A stretch of DNA of 36,867 nucleotides from Nitrospira sp. (GTDB lineage Bacteria; Nitrospirota; Nitrospiria; Nitrospirales; Nitrospiraceae), in contig JAOUPN010000007.1 in the NCBI GenBank assembly GCA_029879905.1, forward strand, positions 1 to 36,867, given 5' to 3'. Both the position numbers and the translations under genes were made by a program. The notes under the pieces are model-generated. The model was not told the DNA's origin. It saw only the letters and a list, made by a program, of their open reading frames with translations, and did not search any database. This document shows, piece by piece, positions 7,894-17,228 of the stretch. Each line of letters opens with the position of its first letter. Position 1 is the stretch's first letter.

Positions 7894-9069
7894 ATGGCTG
7901 GTTTTCCTATTGAAGTTGCGACACGCATCAAGACCCTCCCTCCCTATCTCTTTGCCGCCATCGACAAGATGAAACAGGAAGCGATCGCGAAGGGCGTGGA
8001 TATCATCAATCTCGGCGTCGGTGACCCCGATCTGCCCACACCGACACCGGTTATCGACAGTCTGGCCGAAGCCGCCAAGAACTCCAAACATCACCAATAT
8101 CCTTCGTATAACGGCATGCTGACATTCCGTACCGCCGTCGCAGATTGGTACAAACGGCGATTCAACGTCACCTTGAACCCGGCGAACGAAGTATTGACCC
8201 TCATCGGATCAAAGGAAGGGATCGGGCACATTCACCTGGCATTCGTCGACCCTGGTGATATCGTATTGGTTCCAAGCCCCGGCTATCCGGTCTATCCGGT
8301 AGGGACGAGCTTCTGCGGCGGCATCACCCACATCATGCCGTTGACAAAGTCCAACGGCTTTTTGCCTGATCTCGAAGCCATCCCCAAAGATGTCGCAAAA
8401 AAGGCCAAGCTGATGTGGCTGAACTCACCGAACAATCCCACCTCGGTCGTGATGACCAAGGACTACTTCAAACGTGTGGTCGATTTTGCGAATGAGCATC
8501 AAATCATTGTGTGCCATGATGCCGCCTATTCAGAAATTTATTACGACGGGAAACGCCCCGTAAGCTTTATGGAGGTCGATGGGGCGAAGGATGTCGGAGT
8601 CGAGTTTCACTCGCTGTCAAAGACGTACAACATGACGGGTTGGCGTATCGGTTTCGTCGTCGGGCAGAAAGACGTCATAGCCGGCCTCGGCAAAGTAAAG
8701 AGCAATCTGGACTCCGGCGTGTTTGAGGCCGTACAGGCAGCCGGCATCACGGCGTTGGGGCTCGATGAGTCGGTGACCGACGGCATCAGGAAGATTTACC
8801 AGGACCGGCGTGACACGCTGGTTCCCGGCCTGAAACAATTGGGGCTCGAAGTTGATCCCCCTCCTGCTGCCTTTTATGCATGGATTACGGTCCCCAAGGG
8901 CTATACATCCACGTCCTTCACCGCCCACTTACTGGAGAACGCTGGTATTGTCACGACGCCGGGAAACGGCTTCGGCGATCCAGGTGAAGGGTATATTCGT
9001 ATGACCGTGTGCACCTCGAAGGAACGATTGGCCGAAGCAGTAGAACGGATCAAGAAAACTGGATTCTGA
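7894..9069 (+). CDS. dapL: LL-diaminopimelate aminotransferase
   Basis: MAGFPIEVATRIKTLPPYLFAAIDKMKQEAIAKGVDIINLGVGDPDLPTPTPVIDSL...; class I/II PLP aminotransferase with the PLP-lysine motif HSLSKTYNMTGWRIGFVVG. Confidence 0.88.
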   Translation: MAGFPIEVATRIKTLPPYLFAAIDKMKQEAIAKGVDIINLGVGDPDLPTPTPVIDSLAEAAKNSKHHQYPSYNGMLTFRTAVADWYKRRFNVTLNPANEVLTLIGSKEGIGHIHLAFVDPGDIVLVPSPGYPVYPVGTSFCGGITHIMPLTKSNGFLPDLEAIPKDVAKKAKLMWLNSPNNPTSVVMTKDYFKRVVDFANEHQIIVCHDAAYSEIYYDGKRPVSFMEVDGAKDVGVEFHSLSKTYNMTGWRIGFVVGQKDVIAGLGKVKSNLDSGVFEAVQAAGITALGLDESVTDGIRKIYQDRRDTLVPGLKQLGLEVDPPPAAFYAWITVPKGYTSTSFTAHLLENAGIVTTPGNGFGDPGEGYIRMTVCTSKERLAEAVERIKKTGF

Positions 9070-9073
9070 AACG

Positions 9074-9147
9074 GTAAGGGGTAAAGGGTCAGGGGTCAGG
9101 CGACATACTGGGAGTTGCGCTCTCACTCCTTACCCCTCGCTCCTAAC
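9074..9147. repeat. Inverted arrays of a degenerate heptamer
   Basis: GTAAGGG GTAAAGG GTCAGGG GTCAGGC (9074-9101), then reverse-complement units CTCAC TCCTTAC CCCTCGC TCCTAAC (9122-9147). Confidence 0.65.
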
Positions 9148-9152
9148 TGGTT

Positions 9153-9704
9153 ATGGAGACGGTCTTCATCGGGTTCGGATCGAACGTCGGCGACCGGGTA
9201 GATCTCTGCAGCCGTGCTGTGACGTTGCTGCGCCTACTGCCGCGCTCACAGGTGACACATGTGTCTCCGCTGTATGAAACAGAGCCCGTGGATGATGGAG
9301 CCCACCCTGGAAGCGGATGGTTCCTGAACGGTGTGCTGCAAATTGCAACTGCGTTACCTCCGAGACACCTCCTGTCGATCTTGCGCGAGATTGAACAGGC
9401 ACTCGGTCGTGATCAGGACAACAGATCCGGGCCCAGAACGATGGACCTGGACATTCTGTTCTATGGTAACCGGAGCATTCATGAGCCGGACTTGATTGTC
9501 CCTCACCCTCGTCTGCACCGGCGCCGCTTTGTCCTGATGCCATTGAGCGAGATTGCTCCTCTCTGGATTCATCCTGTCAACCAATGTTCGATGCGTCAGC
9601 TCTTGGCCGAGGTTGACGACCCCGCTGAAGTCCGGCGGCTCTCCCCCCAGCCGTCGTTCATTTCAGACCCCTATTCCCCGCAACACCATGGATCCAACTC
9701 ATGA
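9153..9704 (+). CDS. folK: 2-amino-4-hydroxy-6-hydroxymethyldihydropteridine diphosphokinase
   Basis: FIGFGSNVGDR, SPLYETEPV, RTMDLDILFYG and HPRLHRRRFVLMPLSEIAP are HPPK motifs. Confidence 0.95.
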   Translation: METVFIGFGSNVGDRVDLCSRAVTLLRLLPRSQVTHVSPLYETEPVDDGAHPGSGWFLNGVLQIATALPPRHLLSILREIEQALGRDQDNRSGPRTMDLDILFYGNRSIHEPDLIVPHPRLHRRRFVLMPLSEIAPLWIHPVNQCSMRQLLAEVDDPAEVRRLSPQPSFISDPYSPQHHGSNS

Positions 9705-10564
9705 GAATCATTCGCAGCCCGGCTACCATGACTGCGTGGAGTGAACGTCTCCGCCGCGAAGGCGTGACGATCGGCTTTGTACCCACAATGGGTGCACTGC
9801 ATACGGGCCACCGGTCACTGATTCGAGCCGCTCGCCTGCGATGTGATGCGCTCGTGGTCAGCATTTTTGTGAATCCCACTCAGTTCGGCCCGACAGAAGA
9901 TTTGACTCGATATCCGCGTACGCGATTGAAGGATCATGCCTTATGCCGCGCAGAAGGTGTCGACGTCTGTTTCGAACCTACCTCCACGGCTATGTATCCG
10001 GAAGGTTTTCAGACCACCGTGACCGTGCCATCGATTGCCAGGCGGTGGGAAGGAGACGCTCGTCCTCACCATTTCTCCGGTGTCGCCACTGTCGTAACAA
10101 AACTCTTCGGCATCGTCCGTCCCCATCTCGCCCTGTTCGGGCAGAAGGACTTTCAGCAATCAATGCTGGTACGGCAACTGACACGCGATTTGAACCTGGG
10201 TGTGGAGATTATCGTCCGTCCGACGGTACGAGAGCGTGACGGTCTGGCGATGAGTTCACGAAATGTCTACCTTTCCATGGGAGAGCGAGCCGTTGCCGCG
10301 ACCCTCTACGACAGCCTTCGGGCCGGGGCTGAGGCAATTCGAAACGGGATAGTCGACACCTCAGCTGTTCACGCAATCATGGTAAACACCATCGGGCAAG
10401 AACCGGCAATCAGGGTTGATTACCTGGCCATATGTGACCCTGTCACGCTGGACCCGCTCTCCCTTGTAACTACAAAAGCCGTCCTTCTCGGTGCAGTGCG
10501 ACTCGGCTCTATTCGCCTCATTGATAATCTCATCGTCTCGACACGATCCACTCGCAATCGCTAA
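9701..10564 (+). CDS. panC: Pantothenate synthetase
   Basis: GFVPTMGALHTGHRSLIRAAR, SIFVNPTQFGPTEDLTRYPR, GQKDFQQSMLVRQL, MSSRNVYLS. Overlaps folK by 4 nt. Confidence 0.96.
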   Translation: MRIIRSPATMTAWSERLRREGVTIGFVPTMGALHTGHRSLIRAARLRCDALVVSIFVNPTQFGPTEDLTRYPRTRLKDHALCRAEGVDVCFEPTSTAMYPEGFQTTVTVPSIARRWEGDARPHHFSGVATVVTKLFGIVRPHLALFGQKDFQQSMLVRQLTRDLNLGVEIIVRPTVRERDGLAMSSRNVYLSMGERAVAATLYDSLRAGAEAIRNGIVDTSAVHAIMVNTIGQEPAIRVDYLAICDPVTLDPLSLVTTKAVLLGAVRLGSIRLIDNLIVSTRSTRNR

Positions 10565-10600
10565 GCAGATGAGGATGGCATTCTGTCCGGTGAGATGCGA

Positions 10601-11113
10601 TTACGGCTGTAGGTTGGGGCGTATACTCTGCCCGACAAACAAGTTGAGGACGACCTGACTCAGACGATGCTTGGCAGCCGGATGAAGTTCGAGAAAACGG
10701 ACCCCCATCGACTCCTGTCGAACCGAACAGACGGTCGCTGTTTCGATCGCAATCACCTCTTCGTCTGAAGCCGGTTTGATCATGAGTTCGAGAAGACTTC
10801 CACGAGGGAGCATCGTAGGCGTTTCAAAGGTACACCCGCCCATAGAGATTTCCGTGACTCGGCCGTCTATTCGAACATCTTCACCATTGACGAGACTTGC
10901 CTGAAAGGACGAGGGCAAACGTGCATATTCCCTGCGGTCCGCCGGTTGCGGGCGACCGGATAATCCCGGCCAATACGTATGAAACCGAGCCGTACATAGC
11001 TGGCAGCGAAACGACACAATGTGGAGGCGATGAAGCAGCCTCTCGACAGTCCGTTCCTGATGCGTCATCCTGACGAATGACGTACCACAACCAGGGCAAT
11101 GCAGGTTTTTCAT
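10601..11113 (-). CDS. Zinc-ribbon/PilZ domain protein
   Basis: N-terminal CPGC...CQLC zinc ribbon; PilZ-like RREYARL (RxxxR) and EISMGGCTF (xxSxxG) downstream. Confidence 0.8.
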   Translation of the reverse strand: MKNLHCPGCGTSFVRMTHQERTVERLLHRLHIVSFRCQLCTARFHTYWPGLSGRPQPADRREYARLPSSFQASLVNGEDVRIDGRVTEISMGGCTFETPTMLPRGSLLELMIKPASDEEVIAIETATVCSVRQESMGVRFLELHPAAKHRLSQVVLNLFVGQSIRPNLQP

Positions 11114-11121
11114 GGACTCGT

Positions 11122-11544
11122 CTAGGGTTCCCGTGAACTGCGGCTACCGGAAGATTCCTCCGGAAGCAGGTCTACTCGTTGTGCGTCCAAAATCGATTCC
11201 AGGCAGGCCGGCGAATAGGTGGCGGGCTTGACCCACTTCCCGTCATCCCGCTTGTACCCTCCTACCTTGCTGAGATTCGACCGATGCACTTCTCGAAACA
11301 CCGGCTCCATATCAATTCCATAGGAGACAGCCGTGCCGTACACCACGTACAGCAAATCCGCCAATTCTTTGGCCACCAAGGCCAAGTTACCGGATGCCAT
11401 CGATTCCTTCAGCTCATCAAACTCTTCTTGTATTAGACGGGCGCGAAGGCGCTTCGTTTCCTCGGTGATATCCCCCGGGTTGGTTTGGACTGCAATATCG
11501 AACTTGCGATGAAACTCCTCGACCATCGATTGTTTGTCGGCCAC
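11122..11544 (-). CDS. MazG-like nucleotide pyrophosphohydrolase
   Basis: LIQEEFDELKESM...LVAKELADLLYVVYGTAVSYGID matches EExxE...ExxD of the all-alpha NTP pyrophosphatases. Confidence 0.8.
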   Translation of the reverse strand: MADKQSMVEEFHRKFDIAVQTNPGDITEETKRLRARLIQEEFDELKESMASGNLALVAKELADLLYVVYGTAVSYGIDMEPVFREVHRSNLSKVGGYKRDDGKWVKPATYSPACLESILDAQRVDLLPEESSGSRSSREP

Positions 11545-11553
11545 ACAAACCCC

Positions 11554-12912
11554 CTAGTCTGCTTCAAACGGCAACGTCTTGCGAGGAACGAGCTCAGCCG
11601 GTTCCAGCACCGTAATCTCTTTATCCGACGAGACACCCAAATCTCGAAATTTTCGCGCCGACGGAAGCACACGGGTTTCCAACGAACCGACGGCACGGTT
11701 ATACGCGGTCACGCTCTTGCCGAGCGCCTGGCCCACATCATTGATATGCTCTGCCAATACCGCCATACGCTCGTACAGTTCCTTGCCCAACCGCCCGGCG
11801 ACTTCGGCATGTGCGTTGAGCTGCTGTTGTTGCCACCCATAGGCGACCGCCCGCAGCAATGCCACCAATGTAGCCGGTGTGGCCAGTACGACGCCACGCG
11901 CGAACCCCTCCTCGATAAGGCGAGGATCTTGATCCAATGCCGCCCCAAGAAACTGCTCACCGGGAAGAAAGAGCACCACAAATTCAGGCGCCTGGTCGAA
12001 TTGTGACCAGTAGGCTTTCAATGACAACTCATCCATCCGTTTTCGAACCTGGTCGGCATGACGCCGAAGAGCGTCCTCACGTTGCACATCGTCACGCGCC
12101 TCGTGCGCATCAAGATAGGCGGCGAGGACGGTCTTGGCATCCACAATGATTCGTCGCCCTCCTGGAAGCAAGACAACCATATCCGGCCGCAAACGGCCGT
12201 CCTCGCCGGTCACGGAATGTTGTTCCACAAAGTCACAGTGATCGATCATGCCGGCCAATTCAGCGACACGCTTGAGTGTAATTTCACCCCATTGGCCTCG
12301 CACAGCCGGTGCGCGAAGCGCTTTGACCAAATTGCCCGTCTCCTGCTGAAGCCGTTGCTGCGACTCCGCCAATAACTTCAAATGTTGGTCCAGTCCGCCG
12401 TACGCAGACTGGCGTGATTGCTCCAAGAGGCGTATCTGTTCGTCGTATCGCTGCAATGATTCCTGCAGCGGACGCACAAGCCCGTCAATGGCTTGCTGCC
12501 GCTGCTGCATCACCCCATCCGCTTTGGCATGGAGCGTTTCGAACGAAACAGCAGCCAATTTGAGAAAGGCGTCGTTATTCTGCTTCAGCGCTTCTCCTGA
12601 AAGAGCTTGAAAAGCACTCAGCAGCTCCTGCCTTGCTTGATCCAGCAAACCTCTCTGGTCGGCGAATTGCTTCGTGGCATCGTGCATCCTGGTTTCAGCA
12701 GACACGCGTGCCTGCTGGGTTTCCTCCAGTGTGAGGCGGGTTCGTGCCGTTTCCTGCCGCTCAAGGTCTAATTGTTTTCGTAACTCATCAGCCGTCGCCT
12801 CAGCCCGTTCGGATTGAGAACGCGCACGGCCCTTAACCCAAAGACCGGCAATCACAGCTCCAAGAAATACACCGGCGGCAAGGCCGAATGAGAATATGAA
12901 AACATCCCCCAT
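11554..12912 (-). CDS. rmuC: DNA recombination protein RmuC
   Basis: N-terminal TM, coiled coil, then ALRAPAVRGQWGEITLKRVAELAGM, RPDMVVLLPGGRRIIVDAKTVL, FVVLFLPGEQFLGAAL. ATG at 12912 (MGDVFIFSFGLAAGVFLGAVIAG). Confidence 0.95.
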   Translation of the reverse strand: MGDVFIFSFGLAAGVFLGAVIAGLWVKGRARSQSERAEATADELRKQLDLERQETARTRLTLEETQQARVSAETRMHDATKQFADQRGLLDQARQELLSAFQALSGEALKQNNDAFLKLAAVSFETLHAKADGVMQQRQQAIDGLVRPLQESLQRYDEQIRLLEQSRQSAYGGLDQHLKLLAESQQRLQQETGNLVKALRAPAVRGQWGEITLKRVAELAGMIDHCDFVEQHSVTGEDGRLRPDMVVLLPGGRRIIVDAKTVLAAYLDAHEARDDVQREDALRRHADQVRKRMDELSLKAYWSQFDQAPEFVVLFLPGEQFLGAALDQDPRLIEEGFARGVVLATPATLVALLRAVAYGWQQQQLNAHAEVAGRLGKELYERMAVLAEHINDVGQALGKSVTAYNRAVGSLETRVLPSARKFRDLGVSSDKEITVLEPAELVPRKTLPFEAD

Positions 12913-13020
12913 GGGCAGGCATCTCCTGCGCACCGCACACAAGACCGCATGATGACGCAGACTACGTAAACAGGGCTAAAAGGTCAAGGAGCCGAAAATC
13001 TCGGGGCAATCGGCCCTAGT

Positions 13021-15666
13021 TTATCTATCAGGGGCACCGAATGACTGCGTTTCCAAACGGATGGTTCCAGCCCCCGCATCCATCTCCACCACTTGTCCTT
13101 CTGTCAGCCGGTTCATGGCACCCTCCACATTCGCAACGGTCGGGAGGCCGAACTCACGGGCAATGATCGCCCCATGGGAAAGTGTCCCGCCCATCTCCGC
13201 GATGAGCCCTCCAGCCATACCGAAGAGCGGTGCCATGCCGGGATCAATCACCGGTGTGACAATGATGTCACCGGGAGCCACCTTGCTCCAGTCCGCAGGG
13301 GATCGCAGTAACCGCACCGGGCCTGAAACCGTTCCAATACTGATCGGGAAGCCGGATAACACGCTCGGTTCGTCGTCACAAGCAGTTGTCATACTACCTG
13401 TCCGTACGGTCTCCCAATCATGGATCATGTCGGGGACACCTATCGTCGCATGACGCTCTCGCTCAAGCCGGCGTGCCCTGATTACGGATCGCCAATCTCG
13501 GGTCTTCCCTGCGACGAGATCGATACGTTCCGTCGGCGTCAAAAAGAAAATATCGTCGCGGATATCACATACCCCTTGTGCGACCAAGAGATCGCCAAGA
13601 TGCAGCAGAAGTTTCCTGGTCGCCGCGGAAAAATACATGACATGATGCCGATTGGCTTCTCGCAAGGCAAAAAAACGGCAGAGCCTCCTGTAACACCACC
13701 GATACGCATACCACCGATGCAGCCGCCATCCCATACGCCGTTTAATTTCCGCAAGAGCGTCCGTGCGTATCTGCTCCTGGCGAGACCGAATCGCCTCTAT
13801 TCCTGGAGACGATGAGCCTAGCTGTGCTCGAATTACGGCCAAAATGGCTTCGGGGTTTTCCTCAAGACGGGGAGACATCACGTCAGACTCACCGATCCCC
13901 CGATGGCCATAATCATTCACATATTCCTGAAAACGACGAAGGAATGCCGTATTCTTGAGCCTCGTCCGAAAGGATGATGGATCCCAGGGTTCGGTTTTGA
14001 AAAAAGTTTTCGTCGCCGGCTCATGCCTGGCAATGTCGGTGATAGCTGCCAGGCGTAGAATCTGCTCTGCACTGATCACCGTACCTTGTCCCTGCAGCGC
14101 GGCATTCGAGAGCTCTCTCCAATCCTCACCCAGCCATCGGGGAAGCACGGTACTTAAGACTTGGAGACATTGAGAAACCCCACCGGCAATACCGAACGTC
14201 AATTCATGGGCCTGGAACCAACGATGCAGCTGATCCAAACGTTGAATCGTATCCTGGAAAGAAAGAGTCGCGACATACTCTGCGTTGCACTGCCCTGCCA
14301 TCTCTTTCATATGGGCGAACCAGGACGCTCCGTAAACGGTGGCACGCCGCATCTCCTTCAGCATGACGAGGCCTGCCCGCACGAACGCCGACCATCCAAG
14401 AGGCTGCACGTTGTGAGCAGCTTTTATCGGCTCTCCCCCCATCTGCTCGGGCAAGAGGGTCGGATCGCCTCGTAACTGTGCGACAAGCACGTGAAAGAGC
14501 GTCACATTCAGGTACGGACGTCCGTAGAGAATGCGCGTGGACGACACACCATCTGGAATATGGCAACCCAGCCGACGGTATGGCTCAACGATGTGATCGC
14601 GCATGAAATCTTCAAGAAAAGACAGACCCAGCGGGCTTGGCAATTCCGGCATTGTCTCTTTAAAGTTTGCACGCGACCACTCACAGTCATCATCCGTCAA
14701 TGCTGAAGAGGGACGGACTGCCGTAATCGGCCGAGCCTGCAAGACCCAGAGCTTCAAAGCATCGATTGCCCACTCCATATCGATCGGATGACCGAACGCC
14801 TGTTCGACCTTCTTGGCCATTCGTCCTAATTCACACAACTGTTCATCGGAAAGCGACGATTGTCGCTGCTGCGCCTCTTGAAGAATCTCCTGTCGCAGTC
14901 CCTCCTCTGCAACGGTCAATCGGCTTGATTTAACGGCAACGGCCTTCCGCCGCACCCAGACGGGATGGTGATGAGAGTCTGTTTCAACAACATAGTGGTC
15001 TGGCGCAACCTGTCCGTCGACCAAGGGTGCCGCCAGGCCAGGAACGGCATTGATCGTCACAGAACACGACCGTCCTGTGACCGGATGGATGGAATAGGCC
15101 ACGCCGGAGACCACTGCATCAAGCATGGGCTGGATGACGACGGCCATTGACGGGGTGATCCCGCTGAGCCCCCGTTCAATCATGTACTGCATCACCCGCT
15201 CTTGCCACAGCGAGGCCCAAAGGTCTTTCAGCGCGCTATCAATCCGATTTATGGCAATTCCCAGCTGCGTTCGATAGAGTCCTGCAAAGCTGGTTTGACC
15301 CGTATCTTCGTTTGTCGCCGATGATCGAACGGCCCACCGCGTTCCGGACATCGCATCAATCGCCCGTATCGCATCCAACCACTGCGTCGCAAAGCGAGAA
15401 CAATCCACCTGCCTGATCCGCATCTGATAGTCGGACAGCGCCGCTGCTCGTGCCGTTACTGACAGAGCGCAGACTTTTCGCCAATCCTCCTTGGGGTCTA
15501 TCCCGGATTGCGTGAGTCCCTCTTTGTAGGCTTCGGTCGTCACACAGATGCCCGGAGGGACAGGAAACCCTGAAGCCAATAGCCTGGCCAATCCGACGGC
15601 CTTTCCACCGACAAGCTGAAGATCCGTACATTGAGGCAAAGGGAGAACGAGAGGTTGGGTCATCAC
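13021..15666 (-). CDS. PEP/pyruvate-binding dikinase-family phosphotransferase with rifampicin-phosphotransferase-like domain order
   Basis: N-terminal PPDK ATP-binding region (LVGGKAVGLARLLASGFPVPPGICVTTEAY, WAVRSSATNEDTGQTSFAGLYRT) and a swivelling His domain at the extreme C-terminus (GGTLSHGAIIAREFGLPTVANV). No C-terminal PEP-binding TIM barrel. Confidence 0.85.
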   Translation of the reverse strand: MMTQPLVLPLPQCTDLQLVGGKAVGLARLLASGFPVPPGICVTTEAYKEGLTQSGIDPKEDWRKVCALSVTARAAALSDYQMRIRQVDCSRFATQWLDAIRAIDAMSGTRWAVRSSATNEDTGQTSFAGLYRTQLGIAINRIDSALKDLWASLWQERVMQYMIERGLSGITPSMAVVIQPMLDAVVSGVAYSIHPVTGRSCSVTINAVPGLAAPLVDGQVAPDHYVVETDSHHHPVWVRRKAVAVKSSRLTVAEEGLRQEILQEAQQRQSSLSDEQLCELGRMAKKVEQAFGHPIDMEWAIDALKLWVLQARPITAVRPSSALTDDDCEWSRANFKETMPELPSPLGLSFLEDFMRDHIVEPYRRLGCHIPDGVSSTRILYGRPYLNVTLFHVLVAQLRGDPTLLPEQMGGEPIKAAHNVQPLGWSAFVRAGLVMLKEMRRATVYGASWFAHMKEMAGQCNAEYVATLSFQDTIQRLDQLHRWFQAHELTFGIAGGVSQCLQVLSTVLPRWLGEDWRELSNAALQGQGTVISAEQILRLAAITDIARHEPATKTFFKTEPWDPSSFRTRLKNTAFLRRFQEYVNDYGHRGIGESDVMSPRLEENPEAILAVIRAQLGSSSPGIEAIRSRQEQIRTDALAEIKRRMGWRLHRWYAYRWCYRRLCRFFALREANRHHVMYFSAATRKLLLHLGDLLVAQGVCDIRDDIFFLTPTERIDLVAGKTRDWRSVIRARRLERERHATIGVPDMIHDWETVRTGSMTTACDDEPSVLSGFPISIGTVSGPVRLLRSPADWSKVAPGDIIVTPVIDPGMAPLFGMAGGLIAEMGGTLSHGAIIAREFGLPTVANVEGAMNRLTEGQVVEMDAGAGTIRLETQSFGAPDR

Positions 15667-15678
15667 CGTTAATAGTAG

Positions 15679-17022
15679 CTACAGAATGAGGAGCAGGTAA
15701 AGATCATTCACGTTGGTTCCGGTGGGACCGGTATAAATATGAGCGCCCAGGGCCCGTAAGGCACGATAGGTGTCGTGCCGATCCAAGGCTACGCGAAGAT
15801 CGATGCCGATCGTTCCAGCCCGCGCGACGGTTCTCCCACTGACAACCGCACCGGCGACATCGGTAGGCCCATCGGTCCCATCACTTCCGATTGCCGCCAA
15901 CCAGACGTTCGACAGACCGTCAAGGTGAAAAGCCGCGGCCACGGCGAATTCTTGCGCCCGCCCCCCCTTCCCGCGTCCGGTGACCGTTACCGTCGGTTCA
16001 CCTCCGGAAATCAGACAGAGCGGACGCCGTGACTTGCGACGCTGCCGGAGAAACGGTTTCGCAACTCCGACGAATTCTTCCGCCGCCACACGTGCTTCCC
16101 CTGTCACTGCACTATCCAGGAGCACTGGGTAAAGCCCAGCCGATTTGGCTGCCCGAGCAACGGCATCAAGCATCCTGCGATTGTTCCCGACGATGGTGTT
16201 GTGAACCCGGCGAAGCCGACGCGATCGAGGCTTCAACGTCTCAGGAACAGCCCCGTTTCTGCCTTGAAGCAAGTGCCGGCGGACGGTGTCCGGAACGCTC
16301 CGCCAAATTTTGTATCGCTGCAATACGGCGACGGCATCGGCAAAGGTCGTGGGGTCCGGCGCGGTCGGCCCGGACCCGATCGCGGAAATGTCGTCACCGA
16401 TGACATCCGACAGAATAAGGCTCACGATGGTTGCCTGTGTGGAGAGAACCAATCCTCCACCTTTCAGGCTAGAGAGATGCTTTCGAACGGCATTGATTTC
16501 ATCGATTGCAGCCCCGCTTCTGAGCAAGAGACGCGTTGTTCTCTGCTTATCGGCAAGAGTAATCCCGGACACAGGGGCGGGCAAGAGGCTCGAGGCTCCT
16601 CCGGACAGCAAGACAAATACTATGTCTCGAGGCGAAAGGTCCTGCATTAAAGTCCGAATATGTTCGGCCGCCCGGCGCCCCGCGTTGTTCGGGATCGGAT
16701 GGCCCGCTTCGCCGACAACAATTCGCGTGGTGGGGACGCTGTGGCCGGTCTTGACTACAACAAATCCTCCTTCCAGTCTGGTTCTCAGAACCGACTCCAT
16801 CGCCTGAGCCATACGTGCTGACGCTTTGCCGGCGCCGACGACAAGTAGACGGTTGTACCGAGAGAGATCATAGGATCTTTTTCCTACATGCAACGATCGT
16901 CCACGTAGCGAAACGGTTGTGACAATGGCGCGATAGGGATCAGCCGCCTCCAACCCTGCCGTGATCAGCCGGCTGATCACCGGGCTGGCAATGGAGGTTG
17001 GGATGTGAATCCGTGAAGACAT
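15679..17022 (-). CDS. Glycerate 2-kinase (MOFRL family)
   Basis: LLVVGAGKASARMAQAME, VFVLLSGGASSLLPAPV, CLISGGEPTVTVTGRGKGGRAQEFAVAAA, AIGSDGTDGPTDVAGAVV. ATG at 17022 chosen over 17136. Confidence 0.92.
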   Translation of the reverse strand: MSSRIHIPTSIASPVISRLITAGLEAADPYRAIVTTVSLRGRSLHVGKRSYDLSRYNRLLVVGAGKASARMAQAMESVLRTRLEGGFVVVKTGHSVPTTRIVVGEAGHPIPNNAGRRAAEHIRTLMQDLSPRDIVFVLLSGGASSLLPAPVSGITLADKQRTTRLLLRSGAAIDEINAVRKHLSSLKGGGLVLSTQATIVSLILSDVIGDDISAIGSGPTAPDPTTFADAVAVLQRYKIWRSVPDTVRRHLLQGRNGAVPETLKPRSRRLRRVHNTIVGNNRRMLDAVARAAKSAGLYPVLLDSAVTGEARVAAEEFVGVAKPFLRQRRKSRRPLCLISGGEPTVTVTGRGKGGRAQEFAVAAAFHLDGLSNVWLAAIGSDGTDGPTDVAGAVVSGRTVARAGTIGIDLRVALDRHDTYRALRALGAHIYTGPTGTNVNDLYLLLIL

Positions 17023-17228
17023 GGCACATATGTGTCCGTATACGTCAACTGAGGCTCGGCAACATCGTGCACGTGCGGCACGAGGATGTAAAGACACAGG
17101 GCGTACGATGAACACCCTGAAGGAATCATGACACATACGCCGACCGACGTTGACCGGGAACCCATCACGACCAGGATTTCCCAGCTGCGCATCAGCGTCG
17201 CCGGAGATATGTGCATGAATACTGCGGA

